Positions 8,420 to 16,420 of a DNA stretch of 64,000 nucleotides are shown piece by piece. How positions within the stretch are numbered: position 1 is the first letter of the stretch; each line of letters begins with the position of its first letter. The DNA comes from Actibacterium pelagium (GTDB taxonomy: Bacteria; Pseudomonadota; Alphaproteobacteria; Rhodobacterales; Rhodobacteraceae). The notes beneath the pieces are model-generated. The model made no database searches. It saw only the letters and a program-made list of their open reading frames with translations, and was not told the DNA's origin. A program made the translations under genes and the position numbers. The DNA lies in the NCBI RefSeq assembly GCF_002285415.1, contig NZ_NSBU01000004.1:908501-972500 (forward strand). Reading direction: 5' to 3'.

Positions 8420-9880
8420 CTAATGCTGTTTTTTGTATTCAGGAGAGCTTTTCACCATCAACACGCACGCCCGCCTGTTCGGCTTGCCGCTTTCCGTACG
8501 GGGAATCGTTTTCGAAAACATCATGCGTTTTGGCATAGCTATATCGCCTGCCATTAAGGTGATTTGGATCTTGGCGTCCGAAATTACCTTAAGTGGGTCC
8601 GCTCCCGCCTTGGTTTTGATGAATGCGGCGAGGGTTTCGGACCCATCTGGATGCGGCATCATGAAACTGATCGCGTCTTCCACACCGTCCACGGAAAGCA
8701 AGGCCAGATCAATTGTTTGCCCGTTGATTTTCGTGCCTCCGATGTTGAACTGGTCGTTACTCCTGCCGACTAGAACGATCTCGTCTCTTAAACTTCGAAC
8801 AGCGATATCGCCGGGGTAGAACCAGCCATCCCTAAAGGCTTTTCTAGCCGCGTCTGGATCGTTGACATAACCATGTACCATGTGAGGGGTTTTGATCCGC
8901 AGATGGCCTTCGTCTCCCCGCCCCAAACGTTTGCCGTTTTCATCGACAACTTCGATTTCAGCATCCAAAAACTTGAAGCTGGAAAGTACCTCTCCCGCAT
9001 CGCCCAGCTTGAGAGTCTTGTAGATACTGCTGTTTGTTTCGGTTGAGCCATAAACGCTGACGACTTCAGTGAAATCCTGTAGCAGCGTTTTGATCAGTTT
9101 TTCGGATAGAGCGCCGCCCCCAACCAGTACTTTCCCCAATTTGCCGCGAGGCGCTTCATGCTCTAGCCGTCCTTGTAACTGGCCGGGTGACCCCACGACC
9201 AACGAAACATTGTGAGACAGCCAAAAGTTGGGAGACGTACTGTGGACTAAAGTGCCTCCTCCGGACAGCACACCCAGAGCTCGGCACAGAAAGGGCGGCG
9301 AGTGAGGTTTGAATAGCAACGAAACCCGTTGGCCGAGAAGATTTTCTTGCTGCCTAAATGCTTCGTTTCGCATCCAGAGATTTTTAGCACTTATCGACAC
9401 GTATTTTGGCTTGCCAGTTGTGCCTGAAGTGGACACGAACAGGAATGTATCGTCTTCACGTTCAAAGCCTGGAAACTGCTCTTCGCTAAAAACCGATCCA
9501 TCGGGTGTGGATGCCCAGGTTTCGTCGATAAATATCGCGTCGGGCCTAATAGCTGCGCCTTCTAGTTCCGTTTGAAACCAATGGGTCACCTTCAACTCTT
9601 CGATTTGGTCCAGGCCGTCCTTGGCGAAGACCCATCGCGCGCCTAGCAAAGCAGCGGCCAACAGTGTTGATAGGATGACTGTCGGGTCTGTGGCCCGGAC
9701 CGCAATCAAACTGTCGCGGTTAACGCCCTTAACAGCCATATTTTGAGCAACTGAGATAACCAGAGCGCGAAAACTTTTACAGGAGATGGCAATTTCTTCA
9801 TCCATGATCGCAATGCGCTCAGGGGTTTTTGCTGCAGCTTCAAGGAAGTGAAAGCCAATATTCATCGCTTTTTTTGTCAT
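8420..9880 (-). CDS. ANL superfamily adenylate-forming ligase 3
   Basis: Encodes 486 aa with an ATG at 9880 and no strong SD; an alternative ATG is six codons inside. Motifs in order: TSGTTGKPK (151-159), FKPHSPPFLCRALGVLSGGG, YGSTETNSS, FYPGDIAVRS, VGRSNDQFNIGGTKINGQTID and the lysine in RTESGKPNR near the C terminus. The IGGTK hinge is like the LGGDK and LGGNK of the other two ligases. No carrier protein gene follows; the next gene is an outer-membrane barrel. Likely reaction: carboxylic acid plus ATP to acyl-AMP, then transfer to CoA or another acceptor. Substrate unknown. Confidence 0.85.
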   Translation of the reverse strand: MTKKAMNIGFHFLEAAAKTPERIAIMDEEIAISCKSFRALVISVAQNMAVKGVNRDSLIAVRATDPTVILSTLLAAALLGARWVFAKDGLDQIEELKVTHWFQTELEGAAIRPDAIFIDETWASTPDGSVFSEEQFPGFEREDDTFLFVSTSGTTGKPKYVSISAKNLWMRNEAFRQQENLLGQRVSLLFKPHSPPFLCRALGVLSGGGTLVHSTSPNFWLSHNVSLVVGSPGQLQGRLEHEAPRGKLGKVLVGGGALSEKLIKTLLQDFTEVVSVYGSTETNSSIYKTLKLGDAGEVLSSFKFLDAEIEVVDENGKRLGRGDEGHLRIKTPHMVHGYVNDPDAARKAFRDGWFYPGDIAVRSLRDEIVLVGRSNDQFNIGGTKINGQTIDLALLSVDGVEDAISFMMPHPDGSETLAAFIKTKAGADPLKVISDAKIQITLMAGDIAMPKRMMFSKTIPRTESGKPNRRACVLMVKSSPEYKKQH

Positions 9881-10414
9881 GAAACCGCCAATGTAATTTT
9901 CGTGTTTGGGCCCATCTAATTTGATCTGGTAAAATCATGCAAGCAAGGTGCTCGACCACTGGAGGGCGCCTGAAATGCTTAAATTCAATTCGCTGTAATT
10001 TGCGGGTGAAATTTTCAGTGATAAATGATCGTAAGTATCTGATAGTAAAAATTAATAGGTAAAGTGTGTGCCGTCTTGTCGCGCAATCTCGTTCTTGTAA
10101 GAGAGCGAAAGGAGGAAAATGGGATTAGGGAAGCCAGTCAAGGCTTCAAGAAGCCACAAGTTCGGGCGGTGGTGTTATTTCTTGAGGGGACCGGAATGCA
10201 CCGCGCTATGTTGCGACCAATAGCCAAGGTTAAGGTAGGCCCGACTTTCGTTCAATTTAGCTCAACACGCATCGTCAATTCTAATAACGGTCGTTAAAGG
10301 CATAAAGACTCGCCGCTAAGGTGCTCCGCTAAGTTCGCAACTCATAGCAACCAATCAATACCCCAGATTGGACATTCAAGGCATCAATTGAGATTTTGAA
10401 GTATATGAAGAAAA
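9881..10414. other. Gene-poor AT-rich stretch between ANL 3 and tRNA-Cys
   Basis: This 534-nt stretch is the most AT-rich part of the window (parts near one third GC by eye). It must hold the promoter of ANL 3. I find no integrase, no long open frame with a good start, and no copy of the tRNA-Cys 3' end. One very short frame with a good SD is listed separately. It looks like the boundary zone of an inserted segment. Confidence 0.5.
10119..10223 (+). CDS. Possible 34-aa small protein
   Basis: An ATG is preceded by a perfect AGGAGG with 3-4 nt spacing (rather close) and opens a 34-codon frame. The peptide starts MGLGKPVKASRSHKFGRWCYF and contains four cysteines, three of them in the last eight residues (ALCCDQ end). 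I do not recognise it. The good SD in otherwise non-coding AT-rich DNA is the only support; it may be a decayed fragment. Confidence 0.2.
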   Translation: MGLGKPVKASRSHKFGRWCYFLRGPECTALCCDQ

Positions 10415-10488
10415 TGGAGGCGAGTACCGGAATCGAACCGGTGTACACGGATTTGCAATCCGCTGCGTCACCACTCCGCCAACTCGCC
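10415..10488 (-). tRNA. tRNA-Cys (anticodon GCA)
   Basis: The minus strand folds as a 74-nt tRNA: acceptor stem GGCGAGT with ACTCGCC, anticodon stem GGATT/AATCC around TTGCAAA giving GCA, T arm ACCGG-TTCGATT-CCGGT, discriminator U73 (a cysteine identity base) and an encoded CCA. Its 3' end points left, toward the AT-rich accessory segment, the usual side for insertion of integrative elements. Confidence 0.97.
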
Positions 10489-10621
10489 GAAGTGTGCGGC
10501 GGTCATAGCGCATGCCCAAAGGGGGCGCAAGCGCTTCTGTCGCGGCTTCGGGATATTGCCGCTGGCCGGGGAATGTGGCATGGGTAGCGGGATTCCGAAC
10601 CGCTTGAGGGGCTTCATCACA

Positions 10622-11275
10622 ATGACAGACTTCGCCACCCGCCGCCGCATGATGGTAGACACCCAGATCCGTCCGTCGGATGTGACTAAGTTTCCGATTA
10701 TCGAAGCCATGCTGACTGTCCCGCGCGAACAATTCGTTCCCGACGAACAGCGCGAAGCGGCCTATGCGGGCGAGCACGTAGCACTTGATAACGGTCGTGT
10801 GGTTCTGGACCCGCGCGTTCTGGCCAAGATGCTGGACGCGCTGGATGTGCAGCCTGATGAAGTTGTCTTGGACCTTGGCTGCGGTCTTGGCTATTCTACA
10901 GCAGTTCTCGCACGTATGGCGGAAGCCGTTGTCGCTGTTGAAGAAGATGCGGATATGGCCGCGGATGCTCAGACCAACCTGTCCGAGCAGAACGCCGACA
11001 ACGCTGCTGTGATCGAAGCGCCGCTTGCTGAAGGCGATGCAAAGCACGGTCCCTATGACGTGGTGATCCTGCAGGGCGCAGTCGAGCATATGCCTGACGC
11101 TCTGTTGCAACAGGTTAAAGAAGGTGGGCGTATTCTTGCGATTTTTCAGGAAGGTGCCCTTGGCGTTTGCCGCGTCGGCTATAAGATTGATGGAGAGGTC
11201 TCTTGGCGCTACGCGTTCAATGCAGGGGCTCCCGTCCTTCCGGGGTTTGAACGGCAGAACGCCTTCGTATTGTAA
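10622..11275 (+). CDS. Protein-L-isoaspartate O-methyltransferase family protein
   Basis: Encodes 217 aa from the ATG at 10622 (MTDFATRRRMMVDTQIRP). The segment TVPREQFVPDEQREAAYAGEHV followed by the SAM-binding motif VVLDLGCGLGYSTAVLARM and VVILQGAVEHMP is that of the PCMT family, which methylates isoaspartyl residues for repair; alphaproteobacterial members next to tolC are a shorter subgroup whose substrate is less certain. It is followed 40 nt later by tolC, a conserved order. A longer reading from 10556 is possible but lacks family likeness. Confidence 0.85.
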   Translation: MTDFATRRRMMVDTQIRPSDVTKFPIIEAMLTVPREQFVPDEQREAAYAGEHVALDNGRVVLDPRVLAKMLDALDVQPDEVVLDLGCGLGYSTAVLARMAEAVVAVEEDADMAADAQTNLSEQNADNAAVIEAPLAEGDAKHGPYDVVILQGAVEHMPDALLQQVKEGGRILAIFQEGALGVCRVGYKIDGEVSWRYAFNAGAPVLPGFERQNAFVL

Positions 11276-11315
11276 ACCACCTCTGCTCCGCAGGGGATTT
11301 GGAGCATGTTAAAAC

Positions 11316-12689
11316 ATGAAAATCATTTTCCCTTCGATTGTACGGGCCGGACTGGCCGCTGTTATTGTTAGCGTTGGCGCAGGAGCGGCTTCGGCCGAAA
11401 CGCTGACCGACGCCATGGTCGCGGCGTATAAGAACAGCAATCTTCTGGATCAGAACCGCGCCCTGCTGCGGGCTGCGGATGAGGATGTCGCAGGCGCCGT
11501 TGCGGCGCTGCGCCCCGTGATCAGCTTTGTCGCGAACGCGACCGATTCCCACTCCGATATTCAGGGCAACAGCCGGTCTGCCAGCGCAAGCATTTCAGCT
11601 GAGCTGGTATTGTACGATGGTGGCGCGAACCAACTGGGTGTGGACGTCGCAAAAGAGACGGTTCTGTCGACCCGCGCTGGTCTGGTCGGTGTTGAACAGC
11701 AGGTGCTGCTTGGGGCGGTACAGGCCTATATGGATGTGCGTAGCGCGGTTCAGAACGTCTTGCTTAGCGAAAGCAACGTTCGCCTGATCACGCAGGAACT
11801 GGAAGCGGCGCGTGATCGGTTCGAAGTGGGTGAAGTGACCCGCACCGATGTTTCAATCGCCGAGGCCGCTCTGGCAGCGGCGCGCAGCAACCGCGTGGCC
11901 AATCAGGGCCAACTGAATGTCGCGCGTGAAGCCTATCGTCAGGCCACGGGTAAGTACCCGGGTAATCTGGCTGCAAATGTACGCTTGCCGAAACTTCCCC
12001 GCTCGCAGTCCGAAGCCCGTGCTATCGCGCTGCGGACCCATCCGTCGATCATTGCATCTCAGCATGAAGTCAAAGTTGCCGAGCTGAACGTGCTTCGGAC
12101 CCGTAAATCCAGGGGGCCGAACATCACCGCCGGGGCGTCCATCGGCAGGACCGATGGTGGCAATGACAACAGCAGTGTGTCCCTGACCCTGCGCCAGCCG
12201 ATCTATCAGGGCGGTGCCCTTCGGGCGTTGGAGCGCCGTGCCATTCAGCAAAAAGAGGCCACTCGGGCCGGCCTGCTGAACACCACAAGCCTGATCGACC
12301 AATCCGTCGGAAACGCTTGGGCTAGCCTTGCTGTGTCCCGCGCGCAGATCACCGCAAGCGGTGAACAGATTCGCGCGGCTCAGCTTGCGTTTGAAGGAAC
12401 GCAGGAAGAGGCCAAGCTTGGCGCGCGAACCACGTTGGACGTGCTGGATGCAGAGCAGAATTTGCTGGACGCCCGTGCCGCCCGCATCCGGGCCGAGGCA
12501 GACCAGTATGTCGCGATTTTCACGCTGATGGCCTCAATGGGGCTGCTGACCGCCGAGAACCTGAACCTTGGCATTCAGACCTATGATCCGACGGTCTATT
12601 ACAACGCTGTCAAAGCTGCGCCGATCCGCAGTTTTCAGGGCGACCAGCTGGATGGCGTTCTGAAACGCCTTGGAAAAGAAGCAAATTAA
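11316..12689 (+). CDS. tolC: TolC-family outer-membrane efflux protein
   Basis: Encodes 457 aa. A signal peptide (GLAAVIVSVGAGAASA-ETL) precedes two repeats of the OEP fold: TLTDAMVAAYKNSNLL...ELVLYDGG...VQAYMDVRSAVQNVLLSESN and the second with LRQPIYQGGALRALERRA...AWASLAVSRAQ...GARTTLDVLDAEQNLLDARAA. The trimer forms the outer-membrane barrel and periplasmic tunnel for type I secretion and RND/ABC efflux. It lies between the PCMT-like and PopZ-like genes, the usual Rhodobacterales setting. No inner-membrane partner is adjacent, so it probably serves several pumps. Confidence 0.93.
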   Translation: MKIIFPSIVRAGLAAVIVSVGAGAASAETLTDAMVAAYKNSNLLDQNRALLRAADEDVAGAVAALRPVISFVANATDSHSDIQGNSRSASASISAELVLYDGGANQLGVDVAKETVLSTRAGLVGVEQQVLLGAVQAYMDVRSAVQNVLLSESNVRLITQELEAARDRFEVGEVTRTDVSIAEAALAAARSNRVANQGQLNVAREAYRQATGKYPGNLAANVRLPKLPRSQSEARAIALRTHPSIIASQHEVKVAELNVLRTRKSRGPNITAGASIGRTDGGNDNSSVSLTLRQPIYQGGALRALERRAIQQKEATRAGLLNTTSLIDQSVGNAWASLAVSRAQITASGEQIRAAQLAFEGTQEEAKLGARTTLDVLDAEQNLLDARAARIRAEADQYVAIFTLMASMGLLTAENLNLGIQTYDPTVYYNAVKAAPIRSFQGDQLDGVLKRLGKEAN

Positions 12690-12758
12690 TCCGCTAGTTG
12701 TGTCATCGTATGCAAATCGCTACCGTTTGATTTGGGAAATTGGAGTTTGACCGCGACC

Positions 12759-13292
12759 ATGACACAGTCAGGAGATCCTGCCGAAATCAATGAGGTGCTA
12801 TCCTCGATCCGCCGCCTCGTAAGCGACGGTAGCGGGCAGGATGTCGCGAATCCCGAGGTAGAGGAGGGAAAGCTTGTACTGACCTCTGATCACCGGATTG
12901 TCGAACAAGTGGCAGAGCTGGTTTTGACCAACCCGGTTTTGGTGCCCAACCAGACCTGGGAAGAGACCTCGGTCGATGACCGGGTTTTGCGGTTGGAAAA
13001 TGCCGTTGCTGTTGCTGCGCGCAACTGGCCTGCGGCATCTGAAGAGATCGCCGATCCGGTCGAGGAAGCTGATGTGGCGCCGCTGGAATTGTCCAGTCCG
13101 CTGGTACCCGTCGAAACCAAGCCCAGCCCTCTTCCTGCCGAACTGGTGGATACACCGGAGCTGCGCAACATGATTGCCGAGATTTTGCGCGAGGAACTAA
13201 AGGGCGAGGTTGGTGACAAACTGTCCCAAAGCCTTCGCAAAGTGGTCCGCCGTGAGATTGCCCGCGCCCTGACGGAACGTGATCTGTCCTAG
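12759..13292 (+). CDS. PopZ-like / DUF2497 family protein
   Basis: Encodes about 177 aa from the ATG at 12759; a TTG nine codons upstream (12732) is an alternative. An N-terminal element EINEVLSSIRRLVSD and a C-terminal helical block ELRNMIAEILREELKGEVG followed by SLRKVVRREIARAL flank an acidic, proline-containing, probably disordered middle. That layout is typical of DUF2497/PopZ proteins, which form polar scaffolds in Caulobacter. In many relatives valS follows; here a terminator and a convergent gene follow instead. Confidence 0.7.
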   Translation: MTQSGDPAEINEVLSSIRRLVSDGSGQDVANPEVEEGKLVLTSDHRIVEQVAELVLTNPVLVPNQTWEETSVDDRVLRLENAVAVAARNWPAASEEIADPVEEADVAPLELSSPLVPVETKPSPLPAELVDTPELRNMIAEILREELKGEVGDKLSQSLRKVVRREIARALTERDLS

Positions 13293-13373
13293 GGTGTGAA
13301 GGCGGGCAATGTGAATGCCCCGGCACATCGTTCGCGCATGTCAGCAGCCTGATGGGGGCGTTGCTTTCCTGAC

Positions 13374-13407
13374 AAAAAAACGCCCGAGGCAGACCCGGGC
13401 GTTTTTT
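13374..13407. terminator. Bidirectional intrinsic terminator
   Basis: A-run, then ACGCCCG, an 8-9 nt loop, CGGGCGT and a T-run. It sits between convergent genes ending at 13292 and 13430 and has U-runs in both directions, so it should serve both. Confidence 0.85.
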
Positions 13408-13429
13408 CATACCGAATGTCGGCGAAGGT

Positions 13430-13750
13430 TTAGGCCGCTTCGGCCTGCTCCTGTGCCATGCGGCGTTCGCTTTCTTCGCGCGACAACGCGACAGAGGTGC
13501 GGACCCCTTTGGACACGAATTCCATCAGCCCCGAAACAACACGTTCGTTCGGGTCGATGCCAGCGCAGGACAAAACCTCACGCCCGTCACGCGAGCGTGC
13601 CCAACGGGCGATTTGTTCCGGCCCGTTGCCGTATTTTTTGTCGTCGGCAATCGCATCATCCAATGCGGCCAACACAACTGCGGCGAACAGTTTTCGAGCA
13701 CGGTTACCCTGCTCGTGATTAAAAGCTGTGCCATCAACGAAATCTACCAT
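13430..13750 (-). CDS. Conserved Rhodobacterales protein, DUF6280-like
   Basis: Encodes 106 aa. A highly charged, soluble, mostly helical protein with NRARKLFAAVVLAALDDAI, YGNGPEQIARWARSRDGR and EFVSKGVRTSVALSREESERR. I recognise it as a small conserved protein of Rhodobacteraceae annotated as DUF6280; the name is from memory. No membrane segment or signal. It stands alone, convergent with the PopZ-like gene and divergent from efp. Function unknown. Confidence 0.65.
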   Translation of the reverse strand: MVDFVDGTAFNHEQGNRARKLFAAVVLAALDDAIADDKKYGNGPEQIARWARSRDGREVLSCAGIDPNERVVSGLMEFVSKGVRTSVALSREESERRMAQEQAEAA

Positions 13751-13965
13751 CTCGTCGTCCTTTATTCTTGTTCTTGCATTTTTTGGCGTGAAGCCGTTTA
13801 TGACGAATTTGACGCGATTCTGGTTCCCTTATTTGGAATACCTTCCATGCATATTTTGCATAGCTCGCTTCCTTCTATTCCTATCCGACAGTTTTCTTGC
13901 CAGCAGGTGCTGCTCTGGATATAGGTGCTGGAAACTCTCGATCAACCTTATAAACAAGGTCTCTT

Positions 13966-14529
13966 ATGCCCAAGATCAACGGAAACGAAATTCGCCCCGG
14001 CAATGTTCTGGAACACAATGACGGTCTGTGGGCCGCTGTAAAGGTCGACCACGTGAAGCCCGGCAAAGGCGGCGCCTTTGCTCAGGTAGAGCTTCGCAAC
14101 CTGCGAAATGGCTCGAAACTGAATGAACGTTTCCGGTCTGCCGACAAAGTAGAACGCGTGCGCCTAGAGCAAAAAGACCAGCAATTCTTGTACGAAAACG
14201 ACGGCATGCTGGTGTTCATGGATAGCGAAACTTACGAGCAGATCGAACTGCCCGCGGAAATTCTCGGCGATCGTCGCCCCTTCCTGCAGGATGGGATGAC
14301 CATCGTTGTCGAATTCTACGAAGCCGAGGCGCTGAACGCGACCTTGCCGCAGAAGGTGATTTGCAAAATCGCCGAGACAGAGCCGGTCGTCAAAGGTCAG
14401 ACCGCTGCGAACTCTTTCAAGCCGGCTATTCTGGACAATGGCGTGAAGGTCATGGTGCCGCCGTTTGTTGGTCAGGACGAGGACATCGTCGTGAACACCG
14501 AGACCATGGAATACTCCGAACGCGCCTGA
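13966..14529 (+). CDS. efp: Translation elongation factor P
   Basis: Encodes 187 aa, the normal length, with the KOW-like N domain and two OB domains ending [15 protein letters not shown] binds stalled ribosomes at polyproline stretches. The tip loop reads VKPGKGGAF with Lys34 in the position modified by beta-lysylation in enterobacteria; an EpmA-type enzyme is not in the window. It is monocistronic, with a 215-nt upstream gap and a strong terminator after it. Confidence 0.96.
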   Translation: MPKINGNEIRPGNVLEHNDGLWAAVKVDHVKPGKGGAFAQVELRNLRNGSKLNERFRSADKVERVRLEQKDQQFLYENDGMLVFMDSETYEQIELPAEILGDRRPFLQDGMTIVVEFYEAEALNATLPQKVICKIAETEPVVKGQTAANSFKPAILDNGVKVMVPPFVGQDEDIVVNTETMEYSERA

Positions 14530-14550
14530 TCAGGTACAAGAGCTACTGAC

Positions 14551-14582
14551 AAAAGGCCGCGTTGAACTACGCGGCCTTTTTT
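14551..14582 (+). terminator. Intrinsic terminator of efp
   Basis: AAAGGCCGCG and CGCGGCCTTT form a GC-rich stem with an 8-nt loop, followed by a T-run. The last codons of the convergent glycosyltransferase-like gene overlap its right half. Confidence 0.88.
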
Positions 14583-15412
14583 GATGCTGGCCAAATGCCG
14601 TAGGTCTCCTGCATGTATTTGACGCAGGCCCTATTGGCGTCATGGCGGCCCGCGCCATCGAACGCTTCTTTCTCAAGCGCGTCCATCTCGTGGGCCGGAG
14701 TATAATCTGGCGTGCACGGGCCTGCCAGGGTCCAGATGCCGATGCCTTTGCGTTCAAGGCTGCCAGAAAGCCAAAAATCGTCGACAGACCAAAGCACTGG
14801 CGGAATGTCATAGACTTGGTCATCGAAATACTCGGGGCGAACTAGGGCACCATAGGTTCCGTAGAGCGTATCAACGTATCCCGGTTTCTTGTACCACGGC
14901 CGAAGAGGTTTGCCCCGGACAGAGCGCAGCTGCCGCGCTTTGATCTGTTGTTTTAGCCTAGCCCACCGGTAGGCAAAATCCTTACCCGCAGGCTTGGCAC
15001 GAGGCATCCGGGAGGGCGCGACAGGCTCTCCCGTAATCGTCGAAAGATCTTCGCCAATAAAGGAAATCACATCGTTCGGGCGTTGTTGCTTGCCTTCGAT
15101 CAGAGATTGAGCCCAATGAGGGGGCATGATCCGATCATCGTCGCAAAAGGCGATATTGCAGTCGACGCCTTTTAGATCGTTGGTGGCGGCCAGAACCTTT
15201 GTCGCGGGCCCCCAGTCCTCTTCCGGGCGCACGATGCGGACGCCTTTAGGCACCGCTGGCAGGCTGCCATCGTAATCGGGAAAACGGCGATAGGAATTGG
15301 GGATATTCAACCGGATCTCTTCGACATCAGTTGTCTGTTCTAGAAGCGAGTGCAGCGTTGCTTCCAAATGGTTGAAGCGAGGTGGAATTGTCGAAAGAGA
15401 GATGACAAGCAT
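14567..15412 (-). CDS. Glycosyltransferase-like protein, tandem paralogue 2
   Basis: Encodes 281 aa starting MLVISLSTIPPRF, like its neighbour. The segment RLNIPNSYRRFPDYDGSLP, the acidic cluster FCDDD (a DxD-type metal/nucleotide-sugar site near residue 93) and PPVLWSVDDFWLSGSLERKG suggest a GT-A fold, family 2-like enzyme. The ATG at 15412 is 5 nt after the stop of the upstream paralogue, so the two are translationally coupled. The gene's end runs into the efp terminator. The two proteins share long identical runs (RRFPDYDGSLP, RIVRPEEDWGPATKVLA), showing duplication. Acceptor unknown. Confidence 0.7.
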   Translation of the reverse strand: MLVISLSTIPPRFNHLEATLHSLLEQTTDVEEIRLNIPNSYRRFPDYDGSLPAVPKGVRIVRPEEDWGPATKVLAATNDLKGVDCNIAFCDDDRIMPPHWAQSLIEGKQQRPNDVISFIGEDLSTITGEPVAPSRMPRAKPAGKDFAYRWARLKQQIKARQLRSVRGKPLRPWYKKPGYVDTLYGTYGALVRPEYFDDQVYDIPPVLWSVDDFWLSGSLERKGIGIWTLAGPCTPDYTPAHEMDALEKEAFDGAGRHDANRACVKYMQETYGIWPASKKAA

Positions 15413-15417
15413 ACCTA

Positions 15418-16260
15418 TTATTGCGCCTCTGCAGGTTTCCAGATGCCATAGGTGTCTTGCATGTACCGGATGCACGCCAGATTGGCCTGTTTGCGGTTGG
15501 CCCCTTCTATTTCATCGAAGGCCAGACCGTCGTGATAATGTGCCGGGGATAGTGCCGGAATCTTCTCTCCGGCTACGGCCCAGATACCAATACCTTGGCG
15601 GGCCAGACAGCCTGATAGCCAGATGTCATCAACGGCCCAGACCACGGGCGGAATCTCGTAAGATCGGTTGTCAAAATAGTCGGGCTGAACCAATGCTCCG
15701 CCGAAGCCATACAAAGTATCTCGGTACCCCGCCTTCGACACATAGATCCGCGGAGGTTTTCCGCGGATGGCGCGCAGTTGCCTAGCTTTGATTTGTTGCT
15801 TCAGCCGTTCCCAACGGTAGGTCAAATCCTTCCTGGCTGTAACCGCGCGGGGAAAATGGGTTGGCACAACGGGCTCTTTAGTCAAAACCGCAATGTCTTC
15901 CGCGATAAATCCGATAGCGTCGTCGGGTCGTTCTGCCTTGGCATCAAGCATCTTTTGCGCCCAATGGCTTGGGTACAGGTTGTCGTCGTCGCAAAAGGCA
16001 ATCTGGCAGTCTTCGCCTCTTAAATCAAAGGCGGTCGCCAAGACTTTGGTCGCTGGCCCCCAATCTTCTTCCGGGCGAACGATGCGAATACCTTTGGGGA
16101 CGTCTGGCAGGCTTCCGTCATAGTCCGGAAAACGGCGATAGGATTTAGGGATATTCAGCCGAATTTCCTCTACCTTCGCGCTTTGCGCGACAAGTGTCTC
16201 CAATGTTGGTTCTAATAGCCTGAACCGTGAGGGTATTGTGGAAAGTGAAATGACTAGCAT
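15418..16260 (-). CDS. Glycosyltransferase-like protein, tandem paralogue 1
   Basis: Encodes 280 aa beginning MLVISLSTIPSRF. It has the same layout as the downstream paralogue: RLNIPKSYRRFPDYDGSLP, AFCDDDNLYPSHWAQ (DxD-type site) and PPVVWAVDDIWLSGCLARQG, with a conserved C terminus CIRYMQDTYGIWKP. No signal or membrane segment, so probably cytosolic. It lies downstream of the winged-helix-Sat-CysC gene but behind that gene's terminator, so it likely has its own promoter in the 104-158 nt gap. Confidence 0.7.
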   Translation of the reverse strand: MLVISLSTIPSRFRLLEPTLETLVAQSAKVEEIRLNIPKSYRRFPDYDGSLPDVPKGIRIVRPEEDWGPATKVLATAFDLRGEDCQIAFCDDDNLYPSHWAQKMLDAKAERPDDAIGFIAEDIAVLTKEPVVPTHFPRAVTARKDLTYRWERLKQQIKARQLRAIRGKPPRIYVSKAGYRDTLYGFGGALVQPDYFDNRSYEIPPVVWAVDDIWLSGCLARQGIGIWAVAGEKIPALSPAHYHDGLAFDEIEGANRKQANLACIRYMQDTYGIWKPAEAQ

Positions 16261-16364
16261 CGAAATTCGACCGCACGCCCCGACTAATATTGTTGGGTTA
16301 GGGTTTGGATGAGGTCGGAACCGGTGTCAATGCGCTCGCTTCGGTCGGCTGTGACGCGTAAATG

Positions 16365-16392
16365 AAAAACCCCGCACCAAAAGGCGCGGGGT
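16365..16392 (-). terminator. Intrinsic terminator of the Sat-CysC gene
   Basis: On the minus strand AACCCCGC and GCGGGGTT form an 8-bp stem with a 9-nt loop followed by TTTC. It ends the transcript of the gene that stops at 16421. Confidence 0.8.
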
Positions 16393-16420
16393 TGCGAGTT
16401 GAGCGGCGCTTACTGCGACC

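Noticed and set aside
10064..10297. 77-codon frame in the AT-rich gap
   Set aside because: No SD and an unlikely composition; the shorter frame at 10119 has the better start and is listed instead.
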